From Planctomycetota bacterium (GTDB lineage Bacteria; Planctomycetota; Phycisphaerae; Phycisphaerales; SM1A02), in contig QWPW01000028.1 of NCBI GenBank assembly GCA_003671025.1, positions 1 through 45,310 of the forward strand: a stretch of DNA of 45,310 bases. Reading direction: 5' to 3'. Shown piece after piece: positions 18,071-26,798 of the stretch; positions within the stretch are counted from its first letter, which is position 1, and each line of letters opens with the position of its first letter. The translations under genes and the position numbers were made by a program. The notes under the pieces were generated by a model, which was not told where the DNA came from, did no database searches, and saw nothing but the letters and a program-made list of their open reading frames with translations.

Positions 18071-18619
18071 ATGAAGATTTCCCTCACGTCGTGCGGCGTG
18101 TTGACTGCCGCGCTTATCGCGACAACCACCATCGCAGGCACGGCCCCTATCGCGGCCGCTGGCACTAAGCGCAAAGTCACTGCTACGGTGAACACCGTGA
18201 CAATGTTGGTCAGCACGCCTGTCGTTGAAATGAAAATCACCGAGGCTTCCGCGTGGACGGCCGCGCCTATCGACAGCGCGCAGACAGACTTTCGCAAGGT
18301 GGTCGAAGAACCACTGCGCGTAATCATCAGCGTGGCTACCGCGATGATGGTGTTTGATTGCAACAACAACGGCACCCCCGACACCGCGGAAATTGCCGGT
18401 GGCGCCATTGACTCGGACAACGATCTCATCCTCGACAGCTGCGAGTACAAGATCGGCGACCTCAATCTCAACGGCGTGATCGACAACTACGACGCCAGCA
18501 TTCTGCTCGGTTGGTGGGGCATCCCCTCGCCAGTTTATGGCGACCTCAACGGTGACCTCGTTGTCGACGCGATGGACCTCGGCATCATCCTCGGCCGCTT
18601 CGGCGTCCCTGTGTATTGA
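18071..18619 (+). CDS. Small secreted protein with dockerin-like C-terminus
   Basis: A 182-residue exported protein. Signal peptide: MKISLTSCGVLTAALIATTT, cleavage near APIAAA. The middle (about 30-95) is Val/Thr-rich and not recognised. Then come three to four calcium-loop motifs: DCNNNGTPDTAE, DSDNDLILDSCE, GDLNLNGVIDNYDASILLGW and GDLNGDLVVDAMDLGIIL-GRFG ending VPVY. The last two resemble the paired halves of a type I dockerin. The start is supported by GGAGG upstream, and a strong terminator follows. It is much shorter than typical proteins with this tail, so it may be the remains of a larger gene in which the functional domain was lost, or a small decoy or anchor protein. Its 3' end is duplicated at 17611-17752. 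Confidence 0.75.
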   Translation: MKISLTSCGVLTAALIATTTIAGTAPIAAAGTKRKVTATVNTVTMLVSTPVVEMKITEASAWTAAPIDSAQTDFRKVVEEPLRVIISVATAMMVFDCNNNGTPDTAEIAGGAIDSDNDLILDSCEYKIGDLNLNGVIDNYDASILLGWWGIPSPVYGDLNGDLVVDAMDLGIILGRFGVPVY

Positions 18620-18675
18620 GGCTAAAACGCAGGAAAATCATCAAAGGGCCGGTGGCGCATTGCCACCGGCCTTTT
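18539..18675 (+). repeat. Second copy of a duplicated gene 3' end
   Basis: The last 82 bases of the coding region and stop (18539-18620) match 17619-17700 with 8 differences, and both copies are followed within about 30 bases by a GGCC-stem terminator ending CCTTTTGCAT. The stems themselves differ. The two copies are direct and about 920 bases apart. Confidence 0.75.
18647..18675 (+). terminator. Rho-independent terminator
   Basis: A perfect 10-base stem GGCCGGTGGC / GCCACCGGCC with a 5-base loop GCATT, followed by TTTT. It lies 27 bases after the stop of the small secreted protein gene. Confidence 0.9.
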
Positions 18676-18830
18676 GCATTGCCCACTGCTCGAGGCGCGG
18701 ACAATGTTGGTCGGCATTCACGGAGACAACTCATGCCATTCGCGTCGAGCGTCCGATGACTCTCGGTTGAATTGGCCAGCGCGTGCGCGTCGCCCGCGGA
18801 TGACCGCGAAGTTCGCTTGGAGTCCCCCGC

Positions 18831-20075
18831 ATGCCGAGTTTGATGACCCACGTCGATGGCCTCACGCTTCCCAATCCGTTCGTGATTGGCTCGGGGCCTC
18901 CGGGCACCAACGCCAATGTCATCTGCCGTGCGTTTGAACAGGGTTGGGGCGCGGTCATCGCCAAAACGGTTTCGCTCGACTCGTCCAAAGTGGTCAACGT
19001 TGCGCCACGATATGCACGATTGCGCGACAGTCAACGCGAAGTGATGGGCTGGGAAAACATCGAGCTCATTTCCGATCGATCCTTTGATGTCTGGATCGAT
19101 GAGTTCCGCCGCGTCAAAGACAAGCATCCCACTGGCGTGCTCATCGCTTCGGTGATGGAAGAGTGTTCCAAGGGCGCGTGGCAAGAGGTCGTTGGTCGCT
19201 GCCAAGACACGGGCGTCGATGCGTTTGAACTCAACTTCTCTTGCCCGCATGGATTGCCCGAGCGACGCATGGGCGCGGCGATGGGACAGGATCCGGCGAT
19301 TCTTTCGGAAGTGTGCGGATGGGTCAACGAGGTCGCGCGCGTTCCGGTGTGGGCCAAGATGACGCCCAACATCACGGCCATCGCGCCCGCCGCTCAAGCT
19401 GCGCTCGATGCGGGATGCGAAGGTGTTGCCGCGATCAACACGATTCTCAGCGTGATGAGTATCGATCTTGCGACGCTGCGACCCGAGCCATCCGTGGAAG
19501 GATTTTCGGTTCCGGGTGGATACTCATGTCGCGCCGTGCGTCCGATCGCACTGCGTCATGTGATGGAAATCGCCACCATGATGTATGGCGGAAACTCGGG
19601 CAGCCCCATTCCTCCCGAGCTCGACGCGCAGCCCGCGCCTGCAGGAAAAGGCTCGCCAACCGAGCGCGCAGGCGCGATTCGCCCCGTCGCAAAATTTCCC
19701 GTGCGTGGGGCGTATGCCGATCGCTCCATCTCTGCCATCGGTGGTGTGGAGACTGGAGACGACGCCGCGCAGTTCATCTTGCTCGGCGCGCAAACGGTGC
19801 AAGTGTGCACCGGCGTGATGATTCACGGTTACGAATTGATTCAGCCGCTGTGCGCGGGCTTGCTCGCGTTCATGGAGAGTCATGGCTTCGAGAGCATCGA
19901 AGACTTTCGCGGGCACGCGCTCTCCTACTTCACCACCCATGCCGAACTGGTTCGTCGTCAAGGCGCGATTCGCACCGCCGAGCGCGCGGCGAAATCAGAG
20001 ATGGTCACGCGCGATGCGCATTGGGACGCGGAGAAATTCGTCGAACAATCGAGTCGCCTTGTGTCCAACGATTGA
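18831..20075 (+). CDS. preA: PreA-like dihydropyrimidine dehydrogenase, catalytic domain only
   Basis: The catalytic FMN subunit of dihydropyrimidine dehydrogenase, which reduces uracil and thymine to dihydropyrimidines. The class 1/2 dihydroorotate dehydrogenase-like barrel is complete: NPFVIGSGPPGTNANVICRA, ELNFSCPHGLPERRMG, VPVWAKMTPNIT, AINTILS and the FMN-binding end IGGVETGDDAAQFILLGAQT. Unlike E. coli PreA, whose C-terminus carries 4Fe-4S ferredoxin motifs, this 414-residue protein has no cysteines after the barrel and ends in a charged helix. It also has an insert of about 45 residues (19590-19720) rich in Pro, Gly and Ala. No PreT gene is in the window, so its electron donor is unknown. 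Start ATG 18831 has GGAG upstream. It converges with the dihydropyrimidinase operon, whose last gene ends 15 bases away. Confidence 0.87.
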   Translation: MPSLMTHVDGLTLPNPFVIGSGPPGTNANVICRAFEQGWGAVIAKTVSLDSSKVVNVAPRYARLRDSQREVMGWENIELISDRSFDVWIDEFRRVKDKHPTGVLIASVMEECSKGAWQEVVGRCQDTGVDAFELNFSCPHGLPERRMGAAMGQDPAILSEVCGWVNEVARVPVWAKMTPNITAIAPAAQAALDAGCEGVAAINTILSVMSIDLATLRPEPSVEGFSVPGGYSCRAVRPIALRHVMEIATMMYGGNSGSPIPPELDAQPAPAGKGSPTERAGAIRPVAKFPVRGAYADRSISAIGGVETGDDAAQFILLGAQTVQVCTGVMIHGYELIQPLCAGLLAFMESHGFESIEDFRGHALSYFTTHAELVRRQGAIRTAERAAKSEMVTRDAHWDAEKFVEQSSRLVSND

Positions 20076-20090
20076 GTGTGCGTCGCGCAA

Positions 20091-21491
20091 TCAGTGCGTC
20101 GGTCGACGCGCGAGATAGCGTCCACCCGCAGCGCGGCTCGCGTCGTGTACGAACGATCCGTCACGCGCGACGATGCGTCCACGCAGCGTGACCACACTCG
20201 CTCGGCCGCAGCGTTCCATGCCTTCGTAGGCGCTGTAATCGAGCGCGCTCTCGCTGCCTTCGCGCGTAAAGCGCGCGCGAAAGTTCGGGTCATACACCAC
20301 GAGATCCGCGTCGCTTCCGACGGCAATCGTGCCCTTGCGCGGAAACAGTCCGAAGAGTTTCGCCGCCTGCGTACTCGCGGCATCCACCAGCGTGCACAGG
20401 TCGATGCGCCCAGCGATCACGCCGTGCGTGTACAGCAAATCAACGCGCTCCTGAATCGAACCGATGCCGTTGGGCACCGCGGTAAACGCGTGGCGACCGA
20501 GCGACTTCTGCGTGGCAAAGTGGAATGGCGCGTGATCGGTGCCGATGGTGGAAATCTCGCGCCGCGCGATCGCGCTCCACAAACTCTCGATGTTGTGCGC
20601 CGCACGCAGCGGCGGACTCATGAGATACTTCGCGCCCTCAAAATCGCTACGTTCTGCGGCACTTTTGTCAAAAACCAGATGGGGCACGACTGCCTCGACC
20701 CAGAGGTTCACTCCACGTGCGCGCGCCTCGCGTGCTTGCTGTAACGCCGACTCGCATGAAGTGTGCACGACGTACACATGTGCGCCGGTGAGCTCTGCCA
20801 ATGTCGCGAGATGATGCACCCCATCGGCTTCGACACACTCGGGCCGTGACGGTTCGTGGAACTCGGTGCCAGTGTGACCCGCGTCGATGAGTCGCTTCTG
20901 CATGAAGGCGACCGCGTCGGCGTTTTCACAATGTGCAGTGACGATCACCCCGAGCTCTTTGGCCAACTCAAGCAGCGCAAGTAGATTCTCATCCGAGAGA
21001 TCAAGCGCGCCCTTGTATGCCAAAAACACCTTGAAACTAGCCACTCCGCGCGTGGCCACCAACTCGCGTAGTTGCGCGCGTGCCAACGCATCGAAGCGCA
21101 CCACTGCTTGATGAAAGGTGAAATCGCAGTGAGAACTCGCCGCCGCCAACGTGTGCCAAGTGTTGAACGCCGCCGCAGGTTCATCTTGCGGCGAAGGACA
21201 AATCATCTCGATGACTGTCGTCGTTCCGCCCGCGAGTGCCGCGCGCGTGGCGCTGTCATGGTTGTCCGCAGCGAGCGTTCCCATGAAGGGAAGATGGATG
21301 TGCACATGAGGATCGATGAACCCTGGGAAGATCAACTTGCCCGTGGCATCGATGATCTCGGTCGCGCGCGGCAACGACTTCGGATCGATCGTCGGCTCGA
21401 TGCGCGTGATGGTCTCGCCCTCGGCGTAGACATCGGCGACGCGCTGCTCGTCGGCGGTAACGATCGTTCCACCACGAATCAGAATTGGCAC
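20091..21491 (-). CDS. hydA: Dihydropyrimidinase / D-hydantoinase
   Basis: Zinc amidohydrolase that opens dihydrouracil and dihydrothymine to N-carbamoyl-beta-amino acids, the second step of reductive pyrimidine breakdown. Metal ligands are visible: HxH in DPHVHIHLPF, the carboxylated Lys in SFKVFLAYKG, His in VTAHCEN, His in VVHTSCE and Asp in GTDHAPFHF. I favour the GTG at 21491 (preceded by GAGGCGG, and matching the family start ILIRGGTIV); an ATG at 21512 would add 7 residues. Either way the start overlaps the end of the aminotransferase gene (stop at 21479), so it is translationally coupled as the last gene of the operon. A hydantoinase with other substrates is possible, but the neighbours argue for pyrimidines. 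Confidence 0.93.
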   Translation of the reverse strand: MPILIRGGTIVTADEQRVADVYAEGETITRIEPTIDPKSLPRATEIIDATGKLIFPGFIDPHVHIHLPFMGTLAADNHDSATRAALAGGTTTVIEMICPSPQDEPAAAFNTWHTLAAASSHCDFTFHQAVVRFDALARAQLRELVATRGVASFKVFLAYKGALDLSDENLLALLELAKELGVIVTAHCENADAVAFMQKRLIDAGHTGTEFHEPSRPECVEADGVHHLATLAELTGAHVYVVHTSCESALQQAREARARGVNLWVEAVVPHLVFDKSAAERSDFEGAKYLMSPPLRAAHNIESLWSAIARREISTIGTDHAPFHFATQKSLGRHAFTAVPNGIGSIQERVDLLYTHGVIAGRIDLCTLVDAASTQAAKLFGLFPRKGTIAVGSDADLVVYDPNFRARFTREGSESALDYSAYEGMERCGRASVVTLRGRIVARDGSFVHDASRAAGGRYLARRPTH

Positions 21492-22870
21492 GAAGCCGCC
21501 TCGGTGAGACATTGATCAAGCACGGCCAATGCGAAGTCGCAGTCCTCGCGACTCAAACACATCGGCGGCGCCATGCGCAGCACTTGTCCAGAAATGCCGC
21601 CCTTTCCCGCGAGAAGACCGAGTTCACGCGCGCGCTCATGAACGAAGGCGCAGCGCGGGCCTGATGGTTCCATCGACGCGCGATCCTTGACAAATTCGAT
21701 CCCTAAGAGCAAACCCTTGCCGCGCACGTCGCCCACAATTGCGTGACGCTCCATCAGTTTGCGCAGTCCCGCTTTGAAGTGTCCACCAACGTCGGCGGCG
21801 TGCTTCTGCACTCCTTCGCGCTCAATCACGTCGAGTGTGGCCATGCCCGCAGCGGCCGACACAGGATTTCCGCCATAGGTATTGAAGTGCAGACGCTTGG
21901 TCATGCTCTCGGCGATCTTGCGCGTGGTGATGCACGCGGCCAGCGGCGCGCCGTTGCCGATGCTCTTGGCCACGGTCACGATTTCCGGCGTCACGCCATG
22001 TTGTTCGAAGCCCCAAAATGTTTCGCCAGTGCGACCGAATCCAGTTTGCACTTCATCGCTGATGCACACACCACCAGCGCCGCGCACCGCCGAGTAAACA
22101 TGTTGCAAATAGCCTGGCGGCATCTCGATAAATCCACCAACGCCTTGAATTGGTTCGGCGATGAAGCCCGCGACGGCGCCGGTGGTGCCAAAGCGAATGA
22201 GATCCGCAACATCTTCGGCATACTTGCGTCCCGCGTCAGGATCGTTGTAACCCCACGCGCCGCGCAAGCGATCAGGGCAGCGCGCATGGCGCACACCGAG
22301 CGCTTGCGGCAACGGTTGTTTCCACGTGGCCAATCCCGAGAGACCCATCGCTTGATTGGTCATGCCGTGATAGGCGTTGCGCAACGCAATGAAGTCATGA
22401 TTTCCCGTGGAAAGCCGCGCCATCAACAGCGCGAGTTCATTCGCTTCGCTTCCCGAGTTGGTGAAGTACACCACCTCAAGTCCACTGTCCTTAGGAAAGG
22501 TGGCAATGAGGCGCTGGCCAAACTGCGAAACATTGGGATGGAGATAGATCGTGGTGCTATGAACTAACAGATCGATCTGCGCGTGCATCGCCGCGATTAC
22601 CGCGGGATGGCTGTGACCAACGGACACCGTGACGATGCCACCGAGGCAATCGAGATAGCGGCGACCAGTCTCATCAAACAACCATTGCATGTGGCCTTCA
22701 ACCACCATCAACGGCTCTTTGTAATAGGTGGTCAGCGCAGGCGTGAGATGCGCGCGGCGCAACGCCAATACTTCAGAGCGTGAAGGACCGCTGTACGGAC
22801 GCGGCGTGTGCTTACAAGCGGGAAGTGCCGGCATCGACGTGGTTGTCTGCGATTGAGTTGTCTGCGGCAA
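21479..22870 (-). CDS. Class III PLP aminotransferase (AGXT2-like, beta-alanine/aminoisobutyrate)
   Basis: A fold-type I, class III aminotransferase close to alanine-glyoxylate aminotransferase 2. The PLP lysine lies in VTVAKSIGNGAPL, the cofactor Asp in CISDEVQTGFGRTGE, and the phosphate-binding turn in TNSGSEANELA. In this operon its likely job is to transfer the amino group of beta-alanine or 3-aminoisobutyrate to pyruvate or glyoxylate, giving malonate or methylmalonate semialdehyde. No ATG has a good ribosome site: a TTG at 22870 is 7 bases after AAAGGA, and the first ATG is 22834; I chose the TTG. It is 58 bases after the beta-ureidopropionase gene and overlaps the dihydropyrimidinase start. 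Confidence 0.9.
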   Translation of the reverse strand: MPQTTQSQTTTSMPALPACKHTPRPYSGPSRSEVLALRRAHLTPALTTYYKEPLMVVEGHMQWLFDETGRRYLDCLGGIVTVSVGHSHPAVIAAMHAQIDLLVHSTTIYLHPNVSQFGQRLIATFPKDSGLEVVYFTNSGSEANELALLMARLSTGNHDFIALRNAYHGMTNQAMGLSGLATWKQPLPQALGVRHARCPDRLRGAWGYNDPDAGRKYAEDVADLIRFGTTGAVAGFIAEPIQGVGGFIEMPPGYLQHVYSAVRGAGGVCISDEVQTGFGRTGETFWGFEQHGVTPEIVTVAKSIGNGAPLAACITTRKIAESMTKRLHFNTYGGNPVSAAAGMATLDVIEREGVQKHAADVGGHFKAGLRKLMERHAIVGDVRGKGLLLGIEFVKDRASMEPSGPRCAFVHERARELGLLAGKGGISGQVLRMAPPMCLSREDCDFALAVLDQCLTEAASCQF

Positions 22871-22928
22871 ATCCAAATCCTTTGAAGAGTTTCATAGCTG
22901 CGAGGTGCCGCAGTGCGCTGATGTCGAG

Positions 22929-23822
22929 TTACGAATGATCGAGCGCGCGCGCAATGCTGGTGTAACTCTCTGGGCGGCGATCGCGATAGAACTGCCATGT
23001 CGAGCGCACTTGTCGAATGAGATCAAGGTCGAGATCAGCGATGAGCACTTCGTCTTTGTCACGCGAAGCCTGCGCGATGATTTGTCCGCGCGGATCGCAG
23101 AAGTAACTCTGTCCATAGAACTCACCGATGTTCCACGGCGCTTCGGTGCCCACGCGATTGATCGCGCCGACGAAGTATTGATTGGCCACCGCATGCGCGG
23201 GCTGCTCGATTTTCCACAGGTATTCGCTCAATCCCGCGACGGTGGCCGAGGGGTTGAAGACGATCTCCGCTCCGTTGAGTCCGAGCTCGCGCGCGCCTTC
23301 AGGGAAGTGACGGTCGTAACAAATGTAGACACCGATGCGACCGAACCGCGTTTGAAATACCGGGTAGCCGAGATCGCCTGGCTTGAAATAGAACTTCTCC
23401 CAGAAGCCAGGGTGGCAATGGGGAATGTGATGCTTGCGATACTTGCCTAAGAACGTCCCGCGTTCGTCGATCACCGCCGCAGTGTTATAAAGAACTCCCG
23501 CCATCGCCTCTTCATAGATGGGGACGATGAGCACCATGCCTAGCTTCTTCGCTTGCTCTTGCATCAAGCGAATGGTCGGTCCATCGGGCACAGGTTCGGC
23601 GAGGGCGTACCAACGCGGATCCTGCTCGGCGCAGAAGTAAGGGCCGCAAAAAATCTCTTGTAAGCAACACACATTGGCACCGCGATTGGCTGCTTCTTGC
23701 AGCAGACCGAGATGCTTCTCGATCATCGCCGCTTTTTGTGCGGCGGGATCGCTGTCATCGGGCAGCGCGTTGCTTGCTTGGATGAGTGCGGCGCGAGTGA
23801 TACGAGAGGCGACGTTAGCCAT
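22929..23822 (-). CDS. Beta-ureidopropionase (N-carbamoyl-beta-alanine amidase)
   Basis: Nitrilase-superfamily enzyme that hydrolyses N-carbamoyl-beta-alanine (or N-carbamoyl-3-aminoisobutyrate) to the free beta-amino acid, CO2 and ammonia: the third step of reductive pyrimidine degradation. Triad: Glu in CLQEIFCGPYF (about 56), Lys in KYRKHHIPH (about 130) and Cys in VYICYDRHFPEG (about 168). The segment GFWEKFYFKPGDLGYPVF and the IGVYICYDRHFPEGAREL block match the beta-ureidopropionase branch rather than AguB. The ATG at 23822 (MANVASR, 297 residues) has GGAG upstream. It sits between mmsA (63-base gap) and the aminotransferase. The same superfamily appears at 2344 in another pathway. Confidence 0.93.
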   Translation of the reverse strand: MANVASRITRAALIQASNALPDDSDPAAQKAAMIEKHLGLLQEAANRGANVCCLQEIFCGPYFCAEQDPRWYALAEPVPDGPTIRLMQEQAKKLGMVLIVPIYEEAMAGVLYNTAAVIDERGTFLGKYRKHHIPHCHPGFWEKFYFKPGDLGYPVFQTRFGRIGVYICYDRHFPEGARELGLNGAEIVFNPSATVAGLSEYLWKIEQPAHAVANQYFVGAINRVGTEAPWNIGEFYGQSYFCDPRGQIIAQASRDKDEVLIADLDLDLIRQVRSTWQFYRDRRPESYTSIARALDHS

Positions 23823-23885
23823 TGGGCGGTTCTCCAGAAATGAGCGCCTCACGCCCTGAAAACCAGCGCATCGCGCGCGCGAAAC

Positions 23886-25373
23886 TTAGATCCATCTTCG
23901 GACGGTGACGCGCGCCTTCGTGAAGAATCGCACGCCATCTTCGCCGTTGGTATGCAGGTCGCCAAAGAAGGAACGCTTCCAGCCCGCGAAGGGAAACGCC
24001 GCCATCGGAGCAGGCACGCCGACGTTGACGCCGACCATTCCTGCTTGAACCGCACGCTCGAAGCGGCGTGCCGAGTGACCGGAGTCGGTGAAGATCACCG
24101 CCATGTTGCCGTACTCAGATTGGTTGATCATCGCGGTCGCTTCATCAAGCGTGTTCGCGCGCATGATGGAAAGCACGGGGCCGAAGATCTCGTGGCGGGC
24201 CAAACTCATTTCGGGCGTGACGTGATCGAACACGGTTGGCCCGACGAAATATCCGCTGCGCGGAAGTGTTGCCGCGCGTCCGTCGAGCAAGAGTTCCGCA
24301 CCTTCGGCCCTACCGGACTCGATCGAACTGCGCACGCGTGCGAGACCTTCGTCGTCTTGCATCGGGCCCATCGAACATCCCGCTTCGTCGCCCACGCCAA
24401 CACGAATCGCGCGCGCTGCGGCAACGACGCCAGGGACGAGCCACTCAGCCGAATCGCCCACGCACACGACAACGCTTCCCGCGAGACATCGTTGTCCCGA
24501 GTTGCCAAACGCGGAGCCAACGATGCCATCGATGGCCGCAGCGCGCAACGCGTCGGGCATCACCACTGAGTGATTCTTCGCGCCACTCATGCATTGCACG
24601 CGTTTGCCCGCGGCGGCGGCGGCGCTGTAAATCGCCTCGCCCGCGCGCGTCGAACCAACGAACGAAACCGCCGCGACGCGCGGATCACGGATGAGCGCGC
24701 TCGCCACTTCAACGCCGCCATTCACAAGATTGATCACGCCCTTGGGGAAGCCTGCTTCGTGCGCGAGTTCAACAACCCGCACCGTGGAAAGTGGGTCTTT
24801 TTCCGAGGGTTTCAGCACGAATGTGTTTCCGCAGGCAACGGCCATCGGCCACATCCACAGCGGAACCATCACCGGAAAGTTGAACGGCGTGATGCCTAGA
24901 CACACGCCCAGCGGCAATCGATCCACTGTGGAATCGATCCCCACGCCGCCTTCTTCTTTGGTGCGACAGAAGCTCGACGACACCGCGATCTGCGGCAAGG
25001 TGCGACCCATCATCAACACCGGAGCGGCGCACGCATGTTCGATGCAATCGATTCCGCGACGCACCGAACCGAGTGCTTCGGCCGTGGTCTTGCCATGCTC
25101 ACGCACGAGAATCGCGGCGAGGTCTTTGGCGTTGGACTCGAGGATGGTCTTGAAGCGAAAGAGATGTTGAATGCGGTCACCCACTGGAGTTTCCGACCAC
25201 CCAGGAAACGCGCGCGCTGCAGCAGCCACACCGGCATCGGCGGCGACGAGCGCATCCATCGAGACGCGCGCAATCGCTTCGCCCGTCGCAGGATTCATCA
25301 CATTGCGTTGCGTAGAACCAGCATCAGTGAAGTGCGCCCCGTCGATGAAATGTGCAACTGTGGCTGTGGTCAT
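23886..25373 (-). CDS. mmsA: CoA-acylating (methyl)malonate-semialdehyde dehydrogenase
   Basis: An aldehyde dehydrogenase of 495 residues that oxidises malonate or methylmalonate semialdehyde with NAD+ and CoA to acetyl-CoA or propionyl-CoA plus CO2. Features: GITPFNFPVMVPLWMWPMA (about 160-178), KPSEKDP, FVGSTRAGEAIY, the nucleophile Cys in GNSGQRCLAGS (about 296) and the C-terminal FFTKARVTVRRW, a signature of the MmsA group. First gene of the minus-strand operon, so it receives the semialdehyde made by the aminotransferase downstream. This closes the route from uracil or thymine to central metabolism. Valine catabolism is the alternative use of the same enzyme, but the neighbours favour pyrimidines. 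Confidence 0.94.
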   Translation of the reverse strand: MTTATVAHFIDGAHFTDAGSTQRNVMNPATGEAIARVSMDALVAADAGVAAAARAFPGWSETPVGDRIQHLFRFKTILESNAKDLAAILVREHGKTTAEALGSVRRGIDCIEHACAAPVLMMGRTLPQIAVSSSFCRTKEEGGVGIDSTVDRLPLGVCLGITPFNFPVMVPLWMWPMAVACGNTFVLKPSEKDPLSTVRVVELAHEAGFPKGVINLVNGGVEVASALIRDPRVAAVSFVGSTRAGEAIYSAAAAAGKRVQCMSGAKNHSVVMPDALRAAAIDGIVGSAFGNSGQRCLAGSVVVCVGDSAEWLVPGVVAAARAIRVGVGDEAGCSMGPMQDDEGLARVRSSIESGRAEGAELLLDGRAATLPRSGYFVGPTVFDHVTPEMSLARHEIFGPVLSIMRANTLDEATAMINQSEYGNMAVIFTDSGHSARRFERAVQAGMVGVNVGVPAPMAAFPFAGWKRSFFGDLHTNGEDGVRFFTKARVTVRRWI

Positions 25374-25468
25374 TGGGTGTTCCGAAATTCAGATGAACGC
25401 GTGCAAATTGCGCGCGAGCGTCATGCTACTCCACTGCGAGCGAAGCGCGTCGAGTCGCTCGTGCCCAC

Positions 25469-25741
25469 TCAACTTCCCGGCGGAGTGCGATGAGCGCCGA
25501 AATACTTTTCACTGCGGTAACGCAGCCACACGCGCAGTGTTTGGGGAATTTTTTCGCGCTCCTCATGAGTGAGCGATTCGTACAACGCCATCGCTTTCGT
25601 TCGTTCGCCACGACAAGCCGCGTTGTTGTGCGCATCCCACTGCACACGCGCACTGCGAATGAGCCGCGCCGCTTCTTTGATTACATCCGCGCGCGAGACG
25701 GGCTTGTTGCTGGGTTTTTTCTTGGCAGGCACGCGATGCAT
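25469..25741 (-). CDS. Small conserved-looking basic protein
   Basis: A 90-residue soluble protein starting at the ATG at 25741. It has a basic start (MHRVPAKKKPSNKPVSR) and two helices: ADVIKEAARLIRSARVQWDA and a segment ALYESLTHEEREKIPQTLRV followed by WLRYRSEKYFG. The composition and pattern look like a real protein, probably a small helical, possibly nucleic-acid-binding one. No family recognised. It is divergent from the VF530-type gene at 25802 and may share its promoter region. Confidence 0.65.
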   Translation of the reverse strand: MHRVPAKKKPSNKPVSRADVIKEAARLIRSARVQWDAHNNAACRGERTKAMALYESLTHEEREKIPQTLRVWLRYRSEKYFGAHRTPPGS

Positions 25742-25801
25742 TAGACAAGTAATGCGCCGACCACGACGCTGCGCGCAATCCCACTACCCTGCAGCACCTC
25801 G

Positions 25802-26035
25802 ATGACCGAACAAGCGCGCAATCCTCTCCACGGACTCACACTCGAAGTGATCCTCACCACGCTGGTCGAGCGCCACGGCTGGGAACGGCTGGGAGATCGC
25901 ATCAACATTCGCTGCTTCACGCAGGATCCGAGCATCGGCTCGAGCCTCGCCTTCCTCCGCAAGACACCGTGGGCGCGCGAGAAACTCGAAGCGTGGTACC
26001 TCTACGATTTGCGGCAAGAGAAGCGATCGCGCTGA
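25802..26035 (+). CDS. VF530-type small DNA-binding protein (DUF2132)
   Basis: A 77-residue protein that matches the VF530 (DUF2132) family along its whole length: NPLHGLTLEVILTTLVERHG, WERLGDRINIRCFTQDPSI and SSLAFLRKTPWAREKLEAWY. Members are small compact helical proteins, in some cases annotated as DNA-binding; the biological role is not established. The Cys in NIRCFT is conserved in the family as I remember it. The next gene starts 53 bases downstream. Confidence 0.88.
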   Translation: MTEQARNPLHGLTLEVILTTLVERHGWERLGDRINIRCFTQDPSIGSSLAFLRKTPWAREKLEAWYLYDLRQEKRSR

Positions 26036-26088
26036 CGGCGGCGGCTGCGATCTTCGCCACGTCCTCACCGTTGGGTGCACGGCTGGCA

Positions 26089-26652
26089 ATGTTCGTGTCT
26101 ACTTCGCAAATGCATCTTGCGAGCAACACCGTAATAAACTCCGCTCGCACCATCGGCAAGATCGTGAGCGCAACTCTCATCGCACTCACGCTCGGCGCAT
26201 GCAGCACCACCCAGTTCGTTCTGCCCACCGCGCAAGAGAAGTTCGCGTTTGAAACCGCAATCACTAACGACCTCGCCGCAACCGCGGAACTTCCACTCGA
26301 GGAAGAAGCGATCTACCTGCACCTCGAGCGTTTCCTTGTCAGTCATCCAAACGTCTTCGGATCGACATACTCACTCGATCCCGCGGCCACTGGAAAAACC
26401 CTCGCGCCCTACGTCTATCGCGTCAAGGGAAAACTCACGCGCCGCGACCTCACGCTTGACGGCTACGACTACGCGCACCAATCGTGGTTCACCCAACCGT
26501 TCACGAGCGGCGCCGCGATCTGGTCCGCGCCCTACTTCGACGCCGGCGGCGGCGACATCGAAATGGTGACCTACTCCGTGCCCGTCACCAAAGACGGGAA
26601 GACCATCGGCGTGCTCACCGCGGATTTCGAAGTGCTGCTGAAGACGAAGTGA
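26089..26652 (+). CDS. Lipoprotein with Cache-like sensor domain
   Basis: A lipoprotein of about 187 residues. A longer open frame reaches back into the VF530 gene, but the ATG at 26089 (or 26110) gives a proper lipoprotein signal with core ATLIALTLGACS, the Cys being the lipidation site. The mature part is about 150 residues and ends WFTQPFTSGAAIWSAPYFDA, GGGDIEMVTYSVPV and GKTIGVLTADFEV, a pattern typical of Cache (PDC-like) ligand-binding domains. Here the sensor domain stands alone, without kinase or methyl-accepting part. It may be a solute-binding component for an unlinked partner. Family assignment is by pattern only. Confidence 0.72.
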   Translation: MFVSTSQMHLASNTVINSARTIGKIVSATLIALTLGACSTTQFVLPTAQEKFAFETAITNDLAATAELPLEEEAIYLHLERFLVSHPNVFGSTYSLDPAATGKTLAPYVYRVKGKLTRRDLTLDGYDYAHQSWFTQPFTSGAAIWSAPYFDAGGGDIEMVTYSVPVTKDGKTIGVLTADFEVLLKTK

Positions 26653-26798
26653 CGCATGGGTGAAGTGAAGCACGCGTCGCGGAGGAAAGTCTTGCGTGAC
26701 CAATGGTGGTCCAGTCTGAGTTCGTACTGAACCTCTGGCATCGCCCGTCCCTCTTCGCGTCTTCTTCGCCTTCTGCCTCAACGACTTATTCTTCTGCG

